From positions 1 to 40,037 of the forward strand of contig JAGZQF010000027.1 in NCBI GenBank assembly GCA_018382295.1: a stretch of DNA of 40,037 bases, read 5' to 3'. The notes below the pieces were generated by a model. That model was not told the DNA's origin and searched no databases. It saw nothing but the letters and a program-made list of their open reading frames with translations. This document shows positions 31,015 through 38,945 of the stretch, in pieces (positions within the stretch are counted from its first letter, which is position 1; each line of letters starts with the position of its first letter). A program made the translations under genes and the position numbers. This DNA is from Collinsella sp. (GTDB lineage: Bacteria; Actinomycetota; Coriobacteriia; Coriobacteriales; Coriobacteriaceae).

Positions 31015-32709
31015 ATGGCAACTGTTGCCGCACCTATCGATGCTACGTCGACTGCCGCTTGGAAGGCACTCGAGGCTCATCAGGAGAAGCTCGAGGCCGA
31101 GGGTATCGACCTCAAGGCCTGGTTCGCTGCCGATGCGGAGCGCGTGAACAAGCTGAGCTTTGACGCCGGTGACCTGCACTTCGACCTGTCCAAGAACCTG
31201 GTGACCGATGAGACCGTCAAGCTGCTGTGCGATCTTGCCCGCGAGGTGAAGCTCGAGGAGCGCCGCGACGCCATGTTCTCCGGCGAGCACATCAACACCA
31301 CCGAGGACCGCGCCGTCCTGCACACCGCGCTTCGTCGCCCGGCAAGCGAGAAGGGCCAGCTCATTGTCGACGGCCAGGACGTCGTCGCCGACGTGCACGA
31401 GGTCCTCGACCGCATGTATGCCTTCGCCGAGCGCGTGCGCTCCGGTGAGTGGAAGGGCGTTACCGGCAAGAAGATCGAGCACCTGGTGTCCATCGGCATC
31501 GGCGGCTCCGATCTGGGCCCGGTCATGGCTTACGAGGCTCTGCGTCCCTATGCTGACGCCGGTATCGACTGCCGCTACATCTCCAACATCGACCCCAACG
31601 ACCAGGCCGAGAAGCTTAAGGGTTTGGACCCCGAGACCACGCTCGTGATCATCGTCTCCAAGACCTTCACCACGCTCGAGACCCTCACCAACGCTCGCGA
31701 GGTCAAGACCTGGATGCTCGAGCAGCTCAAGGCTCAGGGCGCCATCGACGGCTCCGATGAGCAGAACGCCGAGGCCGTGGCAAAGCACTTCGTCGCCGTC
31801 TCCACCGCGCTCGAGAAGGTCGAGGCCTTCGGCATCGACCCCGCCAACGCCTTCGGTTTCTGGAACTGGGTCGGCGGCCGCTATTCTGTTGACTCCGCCG
31901 TGGGCCTGTCGCTGATCGTCGTGCTCGGCCCCGAGCGCTTCCAGCAGTTCCTCGAGGGCTTCCACGCCATCGACGAGTACTTCTGCAATACCCCGCTCGA
32001 GAACAACGCCGTCGCGCTGATGGGCCTGTTCAACGTCTGGTACGTCAACTTCTTCGGTTCCAAGAGCCATGCCGTGCTGCCGTACTGCCAGTACCTGCAC
32101 CGTTTCCCGGCCTACCTGCAGCAGCTCACCATGGAGTCCAACGGCAAGCATGTCCGTTGGGACGGCAGCGCCGTGACCTCCGACACCGGTGAGATCTTCT
32201 GGGGCGAGCCCGGCACCAACGGCCAGCATGCCTTCTACCAGCTGCTGCACCAGGGCACCGTGGTGGTCCCGGCCGATTTCATCGCCTTTGCCAATACCGC
32301 CAACCCCGCAACCGACAGCGGTCAGGATGTCCACGAGCTGTTCCTGGGCAACTTCCTGGCCCAGACCAAGGCGCTCGCCTTTGGCAAGACGGCCGACGAA
32401 GTTCGTGCCGAGGGCACGCCCGAGCAGATCGTCCCGGCCCGTTGCTTTGAGGGTAACCGCCCGACGACCTCGATCTTTGGCGACACGCTGACCCCGTTCG
32501 CACTCGGTGAGCTCATCGCCCTGTACGAGCACATCACGTTTGTCGAGGGTACGGTCTGGGGCATCGACTCCTATGACCAGTGGGGTGTTGAGCTGGGCAA
32601 GCAGCTTGCCAAGCAGATCACCCCTGCCTTCCACGACGATGCCGCCAAGGCCGAGCAGGACGCTTCGACCCAGGCGCTCATCGAGTTCTATCGCGCGCAT
32701 CGCAAGTAG
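31015..32709 (+). CDS. pgi: Glucose-6-phosphate isomerase
   Basis: Interconverts glucose 6-phosphate and fructose 6-phosphate; 564 residues. Family motifs are VSIGIGGSDLGPVM (sugar-phosphate SIS site), the catalytic Glu region MESNGKHVRWDG, the catalytic His in GEPGTNGQHAFYQLLHQGT and the Lys in DQWGVELGKQLA. The ATG at 31015 follows GAGGAGG. Its last ten codons and terminator are repeated at 36184-36276, on the far side of an inserted gene block. Confidence 0.96.
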   Translation: MATVAAPIDATSTAAWKALEAHQEKLEAEGIDLKAWFAADAERVNKLSFDAGDLHFDLSKNLVTDETVKLLCDLAREVKLEERRDAMFSGEHINTTEDRAVLHTALRRPASEKGQLIVDGQDVVADVHEVLDRMYAFAERVRSGEWKGVTGKKIEHLVSIGIGGSDLGPVMAYEALRPYADAGIDCRYISNIDPNDQAEKLKGLDPETTLVIIVSKTFTTLETLTNAREVKTWMLEQLKAQGAIDGSDEQNAEAVAKHFVAVSTALEKVEAFGIDPANAFGFWNWVGGRYSVDSAVGLSLIVVLGPERFQQFLEGFHAIDEYFCNTPLENNAVALMGLFNVWYVNFFGSKSHAVLPYCQYLHRFPAYLQQLTMESNGKHVRWDGSAVTSDTGEIFWGEPGTNGQHAFYQLLHQGTVVVPADFIAFANTANPATDSGQDVHELFLGNFLAQTKALAFGKTADEVRAEGTPEQIVPARCFEGNRPTTSIFGDTLTPFALGELIALYEHITFVEGTVWGIDSYDQWGVELGKQLAKQITPAFHDDAAKAEQDASTQALIEFYRAHRK

Positions 32710-32710
32710 T
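32680..32710 (+). repeat. Direct repeat, left copy, within the pgi 3' end
   Basis: 31 bases from ATCGAGTTCTA to TAGT, covering the pgi codons for IEFYRAHRK and the stop. They match 36184-36214 at 27 of 31 positions without gaps. Likely left junction (att-like site) of the 32.8-36.2 kb island. Confidence 0.8.
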
Positions 32711-32741
32711 CGCTGCTGTTAACGCATCGCGCCTTATAGTC

Positions 32742-32775
32742 AGGGGCCCGTATCCTATCGGATGCGGGCCCCTTT
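32742..32775 (+). terminator. pgi terminator
   Basis: AGGGGCCCGTATCC (32742-32755) pairs with GGATGCGGGCCCCT (32760-32773), one G-T pair, followed by TTT. A near-identical hairpin is at 36243-36276. Confidence 0.85.
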
Positions 32776-32850
32776 GCTTTGCCGTGGTCCCGGGGCGCAC
32801 GGCCTTTGTGGAGCATCGCCGGGGCGTCGCGCGCTGCGAGAACCCTGCGC

Positions 32851-34155
32851 CTAGATCTCGGCCTCCGCATGGCCTCGCTGCGCCTCGGGCAGCTCCCCGT
32901 AGAGCGGATGGTCTTCGAGCCTAAAGCGCTCGACCTGTTCGGGAGTGCGACCGCGTACAAAGAGCCACGAGCGATCGATCGGCGTCGCCATGAGCGTGCT
33001 GGGCAGCGCGTCGGCGCGGTCGGAAAACACCCGGGCACTCTCGGGATCCTGGAACGCCAGCACCAGATGCGTGTCGCAGTTGCCCATGATGGAGCGTGCG
33101 CGTGCCTCGCCATAGAGCGCATCGAGCTGGTTGGTCGACTGCAGCAGCAGCGTTGCCCAGATGTTGCGGCTTCGGATAATCGAGAGCACGTTGTCGATCT
33201 GGGGGATCTGCAGATTTGCGAAGTCATCGAGCATAAAGCGCACGGGCACGGGCAGGCTGCCGTCGGGCTGCCTATCGGCCTCACGAATGAGGCCCATAAA
33301 CGCTTGCGTAATAAAGAGGCCGGTCAGCGGATCGAGATTGCGGTCAATATCGCTTACGGTTACAAACAGGGCGCAGGGGGTGTGTCCCATGGAAGCGAAG
33401 TCCACCTGATGGCACTCACGATAGAGCTGTGCCGCACCGTCGAATCCCAGACACATGACCTTTTCGGCAAGGATGCCGACGATGCTCGCGTGCATGCGCT
33501 CGGCATTTTGCGTAATGGCGTAGCGCCGCCATAGCGAGAGGGCATAGCTTTGGGGGTCGGTCGTGATCAGGTCGTCAAACAATCGACCCGTGGCACCGTC
33601 CTGCAGGTGCTCGATCAGCTTGATGACCGAGCTGATCGTCTGCTCGTCGGCGGGCAGCTGTTCGGTGACGTAGGCGATAAGACACGACAGCAGGTTTGCC
33701 GCCGCATGATCCCAAAAAGGCTGGTTGTTGTCCTCGATGGGGCAGATGGCCTTTGCCACCGAGAGGATGTCCTGCTGGTTGGGCCTGCCGTCCGCCTTGC
33801 GGCGAATGTGCCTCAGGGGGTTGTAGCCGCAGCGCTCGATGCCGGGCGCAAGGGCCGGGACGGTGTTGAGGTCGGCGAAGTTGAGACATTGCACGCGGTA
33901 ACCGTGGGCTGCCAGCACGGGTCCCACTTCGCGACAGAGCGTGCCTTTGGTGTCGAGCACGATGTAGCTTGCGTTCATTTGCAGCAGGTTGGGCTTGAGG
34001 ACGTTTCGGGTCTTGCCGGCTCCCGAGGGGCCGATCACAAGTGCGTTGTTGTTGAGTCCCGTTTGGCGGGTGTCGCAGGAAAGCGTTCGATCCTTGGCGA
34101 GGATGGTGGACGATGCGGACTTAGATGCGGCGAGGCGGCTGGCGAGGTTAGACAT
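32851..34155 (-). CDS. TraG/VirD4-like coupling ATPase, soluble form
   Basis: 434 residues. It begins almost at the ATPase core: DRTLSCDTRQTGLNNNALVI, Walker A GPSGAGKTR, VLDTKGTLCREVG, and Walker B VRFMLDDFANLQIPQI, then STNQLDALYG and the C-terminal all-alpha part. In type IV secretion coupling proteins the N-terminal transmembrane helices anchor the hexamer; here they are absent. Walker B has DD where relatives have DE. The ATG at 34155 (AAGGAGG upstream) overlaps the stop of the ClpP-like gene by eight bases. It may be a conjugation remnant or a re-used DNA-pumping ATPase. No relaxase or other secretion gene is visible. Confidence 0.82.
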   Translation of the reverse strand: MSNLASRLAASKSASSTILAKDRTLSCDTRQTGLNNNALVIGPSGAGKTRNVLKPNLLQMNASYIVLDTKGTLCREVGPVLAAHGYRVQCLNFADLNTVPALAPGIERCGYNPLRHIRRKADGRPNQQDILSVAKAICPIEDNNQPFWDHAAANLLSCLIAYVTEQLPADEQTISSVIKLIEHLQDGATGRLFDDLITTDPQSYALSLWRRYAITQNAERMHASIVGILAEKVMCLGFDGAAQLYRECHQVDFASMGHTPCALFVTVSDIDRNLDPLTGLFITQAFMGLIREADRQPDGSLPVPVRFMLDDFANLQIPQIDNVLSIIRSRNIWATLLLQSTNQLDALYGEARARSIMGNCDTHLVLAFQDPESARVFSDRADALPSTLMATPIDRSWLFVRGRTPEQVERFRLEDHPLYGELPEAQRGHAEAEI

Positions 34156-34765
34156 GGGCGACCTCCTTGGTGGTCGAGAGGATTTCGTGGGCAAAGCCGA
34201 GCTCGACGGCGCGCTCGGCCGAAAGGTAGGTGTCTTTTGCAGTGAGGGACTGGATGCGCTTGGGCGTGAGGCCGCTGCGGTCCGAGAGGATTTGCGTGAG
34301 GGTCTTGCGGGTCTGCATGAGACGCCGGCTGGTTTCCTGCAGCGCAAGTGCCGAGCCGCCTGCCCCCTGGGGGATCAGCGGGTCGTGAATCATGAGCTCT
34401 GCATGGGGCGCCATACGGCGAACGTCGCCGCCCATAAAGATCACGGCGCCCATGGACGCGGCGAATTCCAGGCAGACGGTGCGGATGGGGCACGATGCGA
34501 GGCGCATGGCGTCATAGATCGCAAGACCCGATCGCACGCTTCCGCCGGCGCTGGCGACAAATATGGTGATGGGGCGGCTGGGGTCGGTGGCATCGAGCAG
34601 GCGGATCTGCTGGCATAGGTCGTGGGCCATCGGGGTTTCGATGTTTCCCATGACGGAGAGCTCGCGACGGGCGAGCATCTCATCGTAAATGCTGGTGAGC
34701 GTGATGCCTCGGGCGGATTCACGCATGGTGAGGGGGCTGATGATGGGGGAATGATTGGTGTCCAT
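34148..34765 (-). CDS. ClpP-like serine protease on the island
   Basis: 205 residues of the ClpP/TepA/crotonase-like fold. The catalytic triad is complete: Ser in EFAASMGAVIFM, His in ELMIHDPL and Asp in AKDTYLSAERAVELG. The oligomer-forming FVASAGGSVRSGLAIYDAM is also typical. It is distinct enough from housekeeping ClpP to suggest a specialised role. The ATG at 34765 has GAAAGGAG upstream. Its stop overlaps the TraG-like gene, so the two are translationally coupled. Similar proteases occur in phages and integrative elements. Confidence 0.85.
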   Translation of the reverse strand: MDTNHSPIISPLTMRESARGITLTSIYDEMLARRELSVMGNIETPMAHDLCQQIRLLDATDPSRPITIFVASAGGSVRSGLAIYDAMRLASCPIRTVCLEFAASMGAVIFMGGDVRRMAPHAELMIHDPLIPQGAGGSALALQETSRRLMQTRKTLTQILSDRSGLTPKRIQSLTAKDTYLSAERAVELGFAHEILSTTKEVAHV

Positions 34766-34828
34766 GAGGACTCCTTTCTGTTGGTTGTGTTGTGGAATAG
34801 GATTGTTGCCCGCGGAGGGGCTGGCGGG

Positions 34829-35719
34829 CTACAGGGTTCGTCCGAGCCTGAGATCGAGCTCGGTTGTGGGGCAGACTGCCTGTTCGTGCGGCTCGCAAGC
34901 GCCAAGGGCTCCAAAGCGATAGAGCGTTGCGGCGGGCGTGGTGTAGGCGAGCCGCAGCTGATGCTCGACAGGGGCACATCCGTCATTTTTGTAATGAGCC
35001 GCGTAGTACTGCGCGATGCTGGCGTTCATCTCGCTGCCATTGCGATGGCGCTCAAACTGGCGTCTGCAGGTCTCGATGATCTTTGCTACCGACTTGGGTG
35101 CCGTCGCGGGAACAAGGGCGAGATAGCCCTCAAATAGCTCGTTGATGCTCAGGAGGCACAGCAGGTCGATTAGCGTCCTTATGGCTGTTCCCTCGGCAGA
35201 AAAATGCGCGGTCATGCGGTTATATCGGTTGCGGTCGACGATGGCCGCATGGGGTCTTGGAGTTTTCTGCCCCGTGGTCCCGGGCTTTTGCCGCGCCTGT
35301 GTATTGAGCTCGACGTTGCAGCGCTTGAGGCCGTCCAACGGAAGGAACAGTGCGGTGCGCAGGGTGTTCCGCTTGCTTTCGAGTTCATGACGCTCGTCGG
35401 GTTCCCATTCGAGCTTGAGTTTCGTGTCAAGCGCCGTAAGCATATGGGCTAGGCAGCCTACGGTAAGAACGTACGAATCGTTGTCGCGTTTTGGGGCATA
35501 GGGGTCTGTCAGCTTGCGAATGTCGGGGTCGCCCATGATCTTTGTGCAGCGCTTCAGCAGTTGAGGGTGGTCGGCCAAGATCGTCGCGAGCGGTAGCGAT
35601 GCGTAGTTCTTGATGGTCGCGGCGGCAAAGGCGGCGTCATATTCGTTTGCATATGCTCGCTCAATGCGGGCATCCAGAATGCTTTTCTTATCGCCGTCTT
35701 CAGCGTGGTGGTTTGTCAT
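34829..35719 (-). CDS. Island protein of unknown function
   Basis: 296 residues, cytoplasmic, no signal peptide or membrane segment. I do not recognise a family. Residues 10-110 are helical and include SILDARIERAYANEYDAAFA; the centre has HELESKRNTLRTALFLP and an NRMTAHFSAEGTAI stretch; the C-terminus is Cys-containing (LGACEPHEQAVCPTTELDLR). The ATG at 35719 with GGAGAAG upstream is chosen; the longer frame to 35875 runs through low-complexity His/Gln-rich sequence. It is first in the operon with the ClpP-like and TraG-like genes. Confidence 0.6.
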   Translation of the reverse strand: MTNHHAEDGDKKSILDARIERAYANEYDAAFAAATIKNYASLPLATILADHPQLLKRCTKIMGDPDIRKLTDPYAPKRDNDSYVLTVGCLAHMLTALDTKLKLEWEPDERHELESKRNTLRTALFLPLDGLKRCNVELNTQARQKPGTTGQKTPRPHAAIVDRNRYNRMTAHFSAEGTAIRTLIDLLCLLSINELFEGYLALVPATAPKSVAKIIETCRRQFERHRNGSEMNASIAQYYAAHYKNDGCAPVEHQLRLAYTTPAATLYRFGALGACEPHEQAVCPTTELDLRLGRTL

Positions 35720-36183
35720 AGCTTCTCCAATCGGTTGATGTTCGTGCTGTTTGTTGATGTGTTGGTTGTCGTGAGTGATGTGCTTGCCGTGGGTGATGTG
35801 CTGACGTTGGGGTGCTATGCGGTTTTCAATGAGCCCGTGAGGCAGTTGCTGCAGGGGCGGGATGGAACGGCCCATGCAAGGCGGAAGGCATCGTGCTCAA
35901 AATCGAGACAGCAATGCCCCGGGTGCCTCACATGTGGCAGTTACCTCATTAAGTTGTCATTGCGTTTGGGGCTGTACTTTGCCGATCTTCTTTCTCTTAC
36001 ACGCTAAAAACTGAAACTTCATATGCTCGATCTACTTAAAACCGCAACGGCGGTCTTTTATCAACTTATATGTCGGAACGCGTCTTTGCAAGTATTTTTT
36101 TGCCTTTGTTTCAAATGGGGTGGTTTTGCAACCGTCACGCGCCACGCTATGCGAACGTGCCCCGGTTCGGATAAGATGGTGCG
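35720..36183. other. AT-richer right part of the island without a supported gene
   Basis: The base composition is visibly lower in G+C than the neighbours. It has short GTGATGTGCT repeats around 35770-35800 and a hairpin ACCGC/GCGGT (36041-36054) followed by CTTTTA. Open frames here lack ribosome-binding sites and family features. It probably holds the island promoter (minus strand) and insertion debris. Confidence 0.5.
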
Positions 36184-36214
36184 ATCGAGTTCTACCGCGC
36201 TCACTGCAAGTAGT
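36184..36214 (+). pseudogene. Displaced pgi C-terminus (right copy of the direct repeat)
   Basis: Translates as IEFYRAHCK-stop, against IEFYRAHRK-stop at the end of pgi; 27 of 31 bases agree. No pgi sequence lies before it. It is followed by the same terminator hairpin as pgi. This is the pattern left when an element integrates into the 3' end of a gene and restores it with its own copy. Confidence 0.75.
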
Positions 36215-36242
36215 CTTTGTTGCTGAGATAGGTCACGGCCGA

Positions 36243-36276
36243 AAGGGGCCCGTATCCCAACAGATACGGGCCCCTT
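36243..36276 (+). terminator. Second copy of the pgi terminator
   Basis: AAGGGGCCCGTATC (36243-36256) pairs perfectly with GATACGGGCCCCTT (36263-36276). The stem differs from the pgi copy mainly in the loop and one pair. Confidence 0.85.
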
Positions 36277-36353
36277 GCTATTTAAATGGGCATGAGGGTG
36301 TATTGAGGGGGGATGTCTTGCTGTCGGCATCCGCGTGCGGTGCCATTCGCTGT

Positions 36354-36374
36354 CCGTAAATTATACGTTTACGG
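36354..36374 (+). promoter_or_regulatory. Palindrome upstream of deoC, candidate operator
   Basis: CCGTAAA (36354-36360) and TTTACGG (36368-36374) with a 7-base centre, 119 bases upstream of the deoC ATG. The regulator is unknown. Confidence 0.45.
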
Positions 36375-36493
36375 CTAATTTCATACCACTTGTCGGAATG
36401 CGGACGCTGTCCTTGCATGCCGGGCGTACATTGAACGTGGTTTTTCGCGTGAAGCCACGAATCGGTTGCCAGCCCTGAACAAGGAGGCCCAGC

Positions 36494-37168
36494 ATGACGC
36501 TTGCCAAACCCATCAATAAATACATCGACTATATCGATGCCCCCGAGGACACGTTTGAGCAGTATGTCGAGAAGGCGTTAAAGTACAACTTTCGCTGCGT
36601 ATTTGCGAACCTGCAGGAGTACGAGACGGGCCGCGCCATGCTCGAGGGCTCTGACATCATCCTTGCCGGCGCTATCGACTTTCCCCAGGGCACTATGACG
36701 CTTGAGGAGAAGCTTGCGAGGTTTGAGGAATACGCTGCGTGTGGCTTTACCGAGATTGACTACGTTTTGAATCAGAGGTCGATCGAGAACCGCGATTTTG
36801 ATGCCATCGAGCGCGAGATGACTACCATTGCTGATTTTTGTCGCGCGCATGGCATCACTGACAAGGTAATCGTCGAGATGTGCAAGCTGGACGGCGACGA
36901 CGCCGCCAAGCGCCGTGTATGCGAGATCGCGCTGGAGGCCAAGCCGGGATTCCTTAAGACATCGACCGGCAGAAGCTTTGGCGGTGCTAAGCTCGAGGAC
37001 GTGCGGCTGATGCACGAGGTGCTCGGCGATGCCGTGGCAATCAAGGCGGCGGGCGGTATCCATAATTACGAAGAGGCCTGCGCATTCATCGAGGCCGGCG
37101 CCAGCGCGTTAGGTGCATCGGCGGGCATCGCGATCGTCGAGGGCGCACCGACGGATGAGCGTCGCTAG
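36494..37168 (+). CDS. deoC: Deoxyribose-phosphate aldolase
   Basis: Cleaves 2-deoxyribose 5-phosphate to acetaldehyde and glyceraldehyde 3-phosphate in deoxynucleoside breakdown. At 224 residues it has the right length. The Schiff-base Lys is in FLKTSTGRSFGGAKLEDV, the helper Lys in AIKAAGGIHNYEEA and the Asp in EIDYVLN. The ATG at 36494 follows AAGGAGG. Typical nucleoside-operon partners are not adjacent. The EIDYVLN variant of EIDMVIN is a small departure from the classical motif. Confidence 0.9.
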   Translation: MTLAKPINKYIDYIDAPEDTFEQYVEKALKYNFRCVFANLQEYETGRAMLEGSDIILAGAIDFPQGTMTLEEKLARFEEYAACGFTEIDYVLNQRSIENRDFDAIEREMTTIADFCRAHGITDKVIVEMCKLDGDDAAKRRVCEIALEAKPGFLKTSTGRSFGGAKLEDVRLMHEVLGDAVAIKAAGGIHNYEEACAFIEAGASALGASAGIAIVEGAPTDERR

Positions 37169-37317
37169 CAGACGTATTTGACCTGAGCGATAAAGCTTCA
37201 CGACCACACGCTGTTCATGTTCAAGACAATATGACTTTTTGCCCGTTGTAAACGGAGTCGCGATGGGTGTTCTGTATGATGGCTCAGACAAGGTTGTTCA
37301 ATGACAGGGAGGCATAT

Positions 37318-38160
37318 ATGGCAATCAAAGCCATCGCGATGGATATCGACGGTACGCTCACCAACGATCAGAAAGTGATTAGCCCGCGTACGCGCGAGAA
37401 GCTGCTCGCGGCGCAGGAGTCGGGCATTAAGCTCATTTTGGCTTCGGGCCGTCCCGCATGGGGGCTGCACGCCTTGGCGCAAGAGCTCGACCTTCAAAAC
37501 CATGACGGTCTGCTGGTGGCCTTTAACGGCGCACACGTCGTCGATGCCCAGACCGACGAGGTGCTGTTCGATCAGGCTATGCCTGCCGACGAATTGCATC
37601 GCCTGATTGATCACCTGCGTAATTTTGACGTGATCCCTATGATTTCGCTCGGTCGCGATTTGCACGTCGAGGACTCGTACCATTGCATGATCACGCTGCC
37701 GGATGGCTCGCGGAAAAACATCGTCAAATACGAGCGCGATGCCTGCGACCTTAAGATCCGCGAGGTCGAGAGCTTGCATGAGGTCGTGGACACTTATCCC
37801 GTGGACAAGCTGCTGACGGCGGGTGATCCGGCCTACCTGCAGGCGCATTACGAGGAAATGTATGCGCCCTTTAAGCAGACGCTTTCGGGCATGTTTACGG
37901 CCGACTGGTACTTTGAGTACACGGCGCCCGGTATTGACAAGGCCCGCGCACTCGAGGGTGCCCTGCCCAAGCTCGGCATCGATGCCAGCGAGGTTGTATC
38001 GTTTGGCGACGGCCAGAACGACAAATCCATGATTGAATGGGCCGGAACCGGTGTTGCCATGGGCAACGCCGTCGATGAGGTCAAGGCTGTGGCCCAGATG
38101 GTGACCGCCAATAATAACGAAGACGGCATTGCGGTGGCACTGGACAAGCTGCTGGGTTAG
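37318..38160 (+). CDS. Cof-type HAD-superfamily phosphatase
   Basis: 280 residues. HAD motif I is AIAMDIDGTLTND, motif II the Ser in ILASGRPAWG, motif III a Lys in GIDKARAL and motif IV SFGDGQNDKSMI. The type-IIB cap lies between motifs II and III, as in the enzyme at 11000-11797. The ATG at 37318 has GGGAGG upstream. Probably a sugar-phosphate or FMN-type phosphatase. The group has broad specificity, so no substrate is assigned. Confidence 0.9.
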   Translation: MAIKAIAMDIDGTLTNDQKVISPRTREKLLAAQESGIKLILASGRPAWGLHALAQELDLQNHDGLLVAFNGAHVVDAQTDEVLFDQAMPADELHRLIDHLRNFDVIPMISLGRDLHVEDSYHCMITLPDGSRKNIVKYERDACDLKIREVESLHEVVDTYPVDKLLTAGDPAYLQAHYEEMYAPFKQTLSGMFTADWYFEYTAPGIDKARALEGALPKLGIDASEVVSFGDGQNDKSMIEWAGTGVAMGNAVDEVKAVAQMVTANNNEDGIAVALDKLLG

Positions 38161-38182
38161 AATCGCCGATAGTGCATGGCTC

Positions 38183-38208
38183 GGGCGTCCGCTTGCGGGC
38201 GCCCTTTT
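38183..38208 (+). terminator. Terminator between two HAD genes
   Basis: GGGCGTCCGC (38183-38192) pairs with GCGGGCGCCC (38195-38204), followed by TTTT. The last T bases lie just before the next ribosome-binding site. Confidence 0.75.
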
Positions 38209-38223
38209 GTTAGGGAGGGTGCC

Positions 38224-38883
38224 GTGTCCGCATTTCCGTTCGATGCCGTTATCTTTGACATGGACGGCGTCATTGTCGATACCGAGTATTACTACCTGGG
38301 CGAGACCGCCGCGTTTGCCAAGGAGCTTGGGCTTAATCTGACTCAAGAGGAGTTGAATGGGCAGGTCGGTACCTCGCATCAGTTCTTCCTGCATATGCTG
38401 GTCGATTGGTTTGAGCGCGCCGGTAAGGGGCATTTCACTGGCGAGGAAGCGTTGGCCCGTTGGGACGAGTGGGCGCATGAGCGTCCGCGCGACTATCAGG
38501 CTTTGATTAACCCGGGCGCCGTGGATACGATTCGAGAGCTGCCGCGCCGCGGCGTTCGCGTGGCGCTTGCCAGCTCGTCTCCCATGGATAGCATCGAGGA
38601 AGTGCTCAACGCATGCGGGCTGTCGGATGCCTTTGAGTATGTGGTGAGCGGCGAGCAGTTTAAGGAGAGCAAGCCCGAGCCCGACATCTACCTGCATGCG
38701 CTGGACCTGCTGGGGCTGCCCGCGAATCGCTGCTGCTGCGTCGAGGATTCGGTGCCTGGCATCACTGCCGGCAAGCGAGCCGGCCTGACAGTCATTGCCA
38801 AGCGCGAGGAGCGCTTTGGCTTTAGCCAGGATGCCGCGGACAAGATTATCGACCAGCTGCCGGAGCTGCTGGAACTCGCGTAG
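38224..38883 (+). CDS. HAD phosphatase, beta-phosphoglucomutase-like
   Basis: 219 residues with a small helical cap. Motif I is VIFDMDGVIVDTE, motif II the Ser in VALASSSPMDSIEE, the Lys in EQFKESKPEPDIYL and motif IV CCVEDSVPGI. This is the beta-phosphoglucomutase / sugar-phosphate phosphatase branch. The GTG at 38224 follows GGGAGG; the frame to 38176 overlaps the terminator. The fructoselysine-kinase-like gene follows after 62 bases, but a shared pathway cannot be shown. Confidence 0.88.
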   Translation: MSAFPFDAVIFDMDGVIVDTEYYYLGETAAFAKELGLNLTQEELNGQVGTSHQFFLHMLVDWFERAGKGHFTGEEALARWDEWAHERPRDYQALINPGAVDTIRELPRRGVRVALASSSPMDSIEEVLNACGLSDAFEYVVSGEQFKESKPEPDIYLHALDLLGLPANRCCCVEDSVPGITAGKRAGLTVIAKREERFGFSQDAADKIIDQLPELLELA

Positions 38884-38945
38884 ATTCTGGGCGGTACTGC
38901 TGTCACAACAGTGGTTCCGTTGGCATAAGAGAGAGGGGCGGCGTC

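Noticed and set aside
30949..32700. 583-codon open frame antisense to pgi
   Set aside because: Same cause; low-complexity Leu/Val/Gly product and no ribosome-binding site, opposite a certain gene.
35770..35800. Short GTGATGTGCT repeats, considered as a CRISPR or iteron array
   Set aside because: Too short, too few and irregularly spaced; no CRISPR array is seen anywhere in the window.
35705..36007. 100-codon plus-strand frame in the island
   Set aside because: No ribosome-binding site, AT-rich non-coding composition and no recognisable feature.
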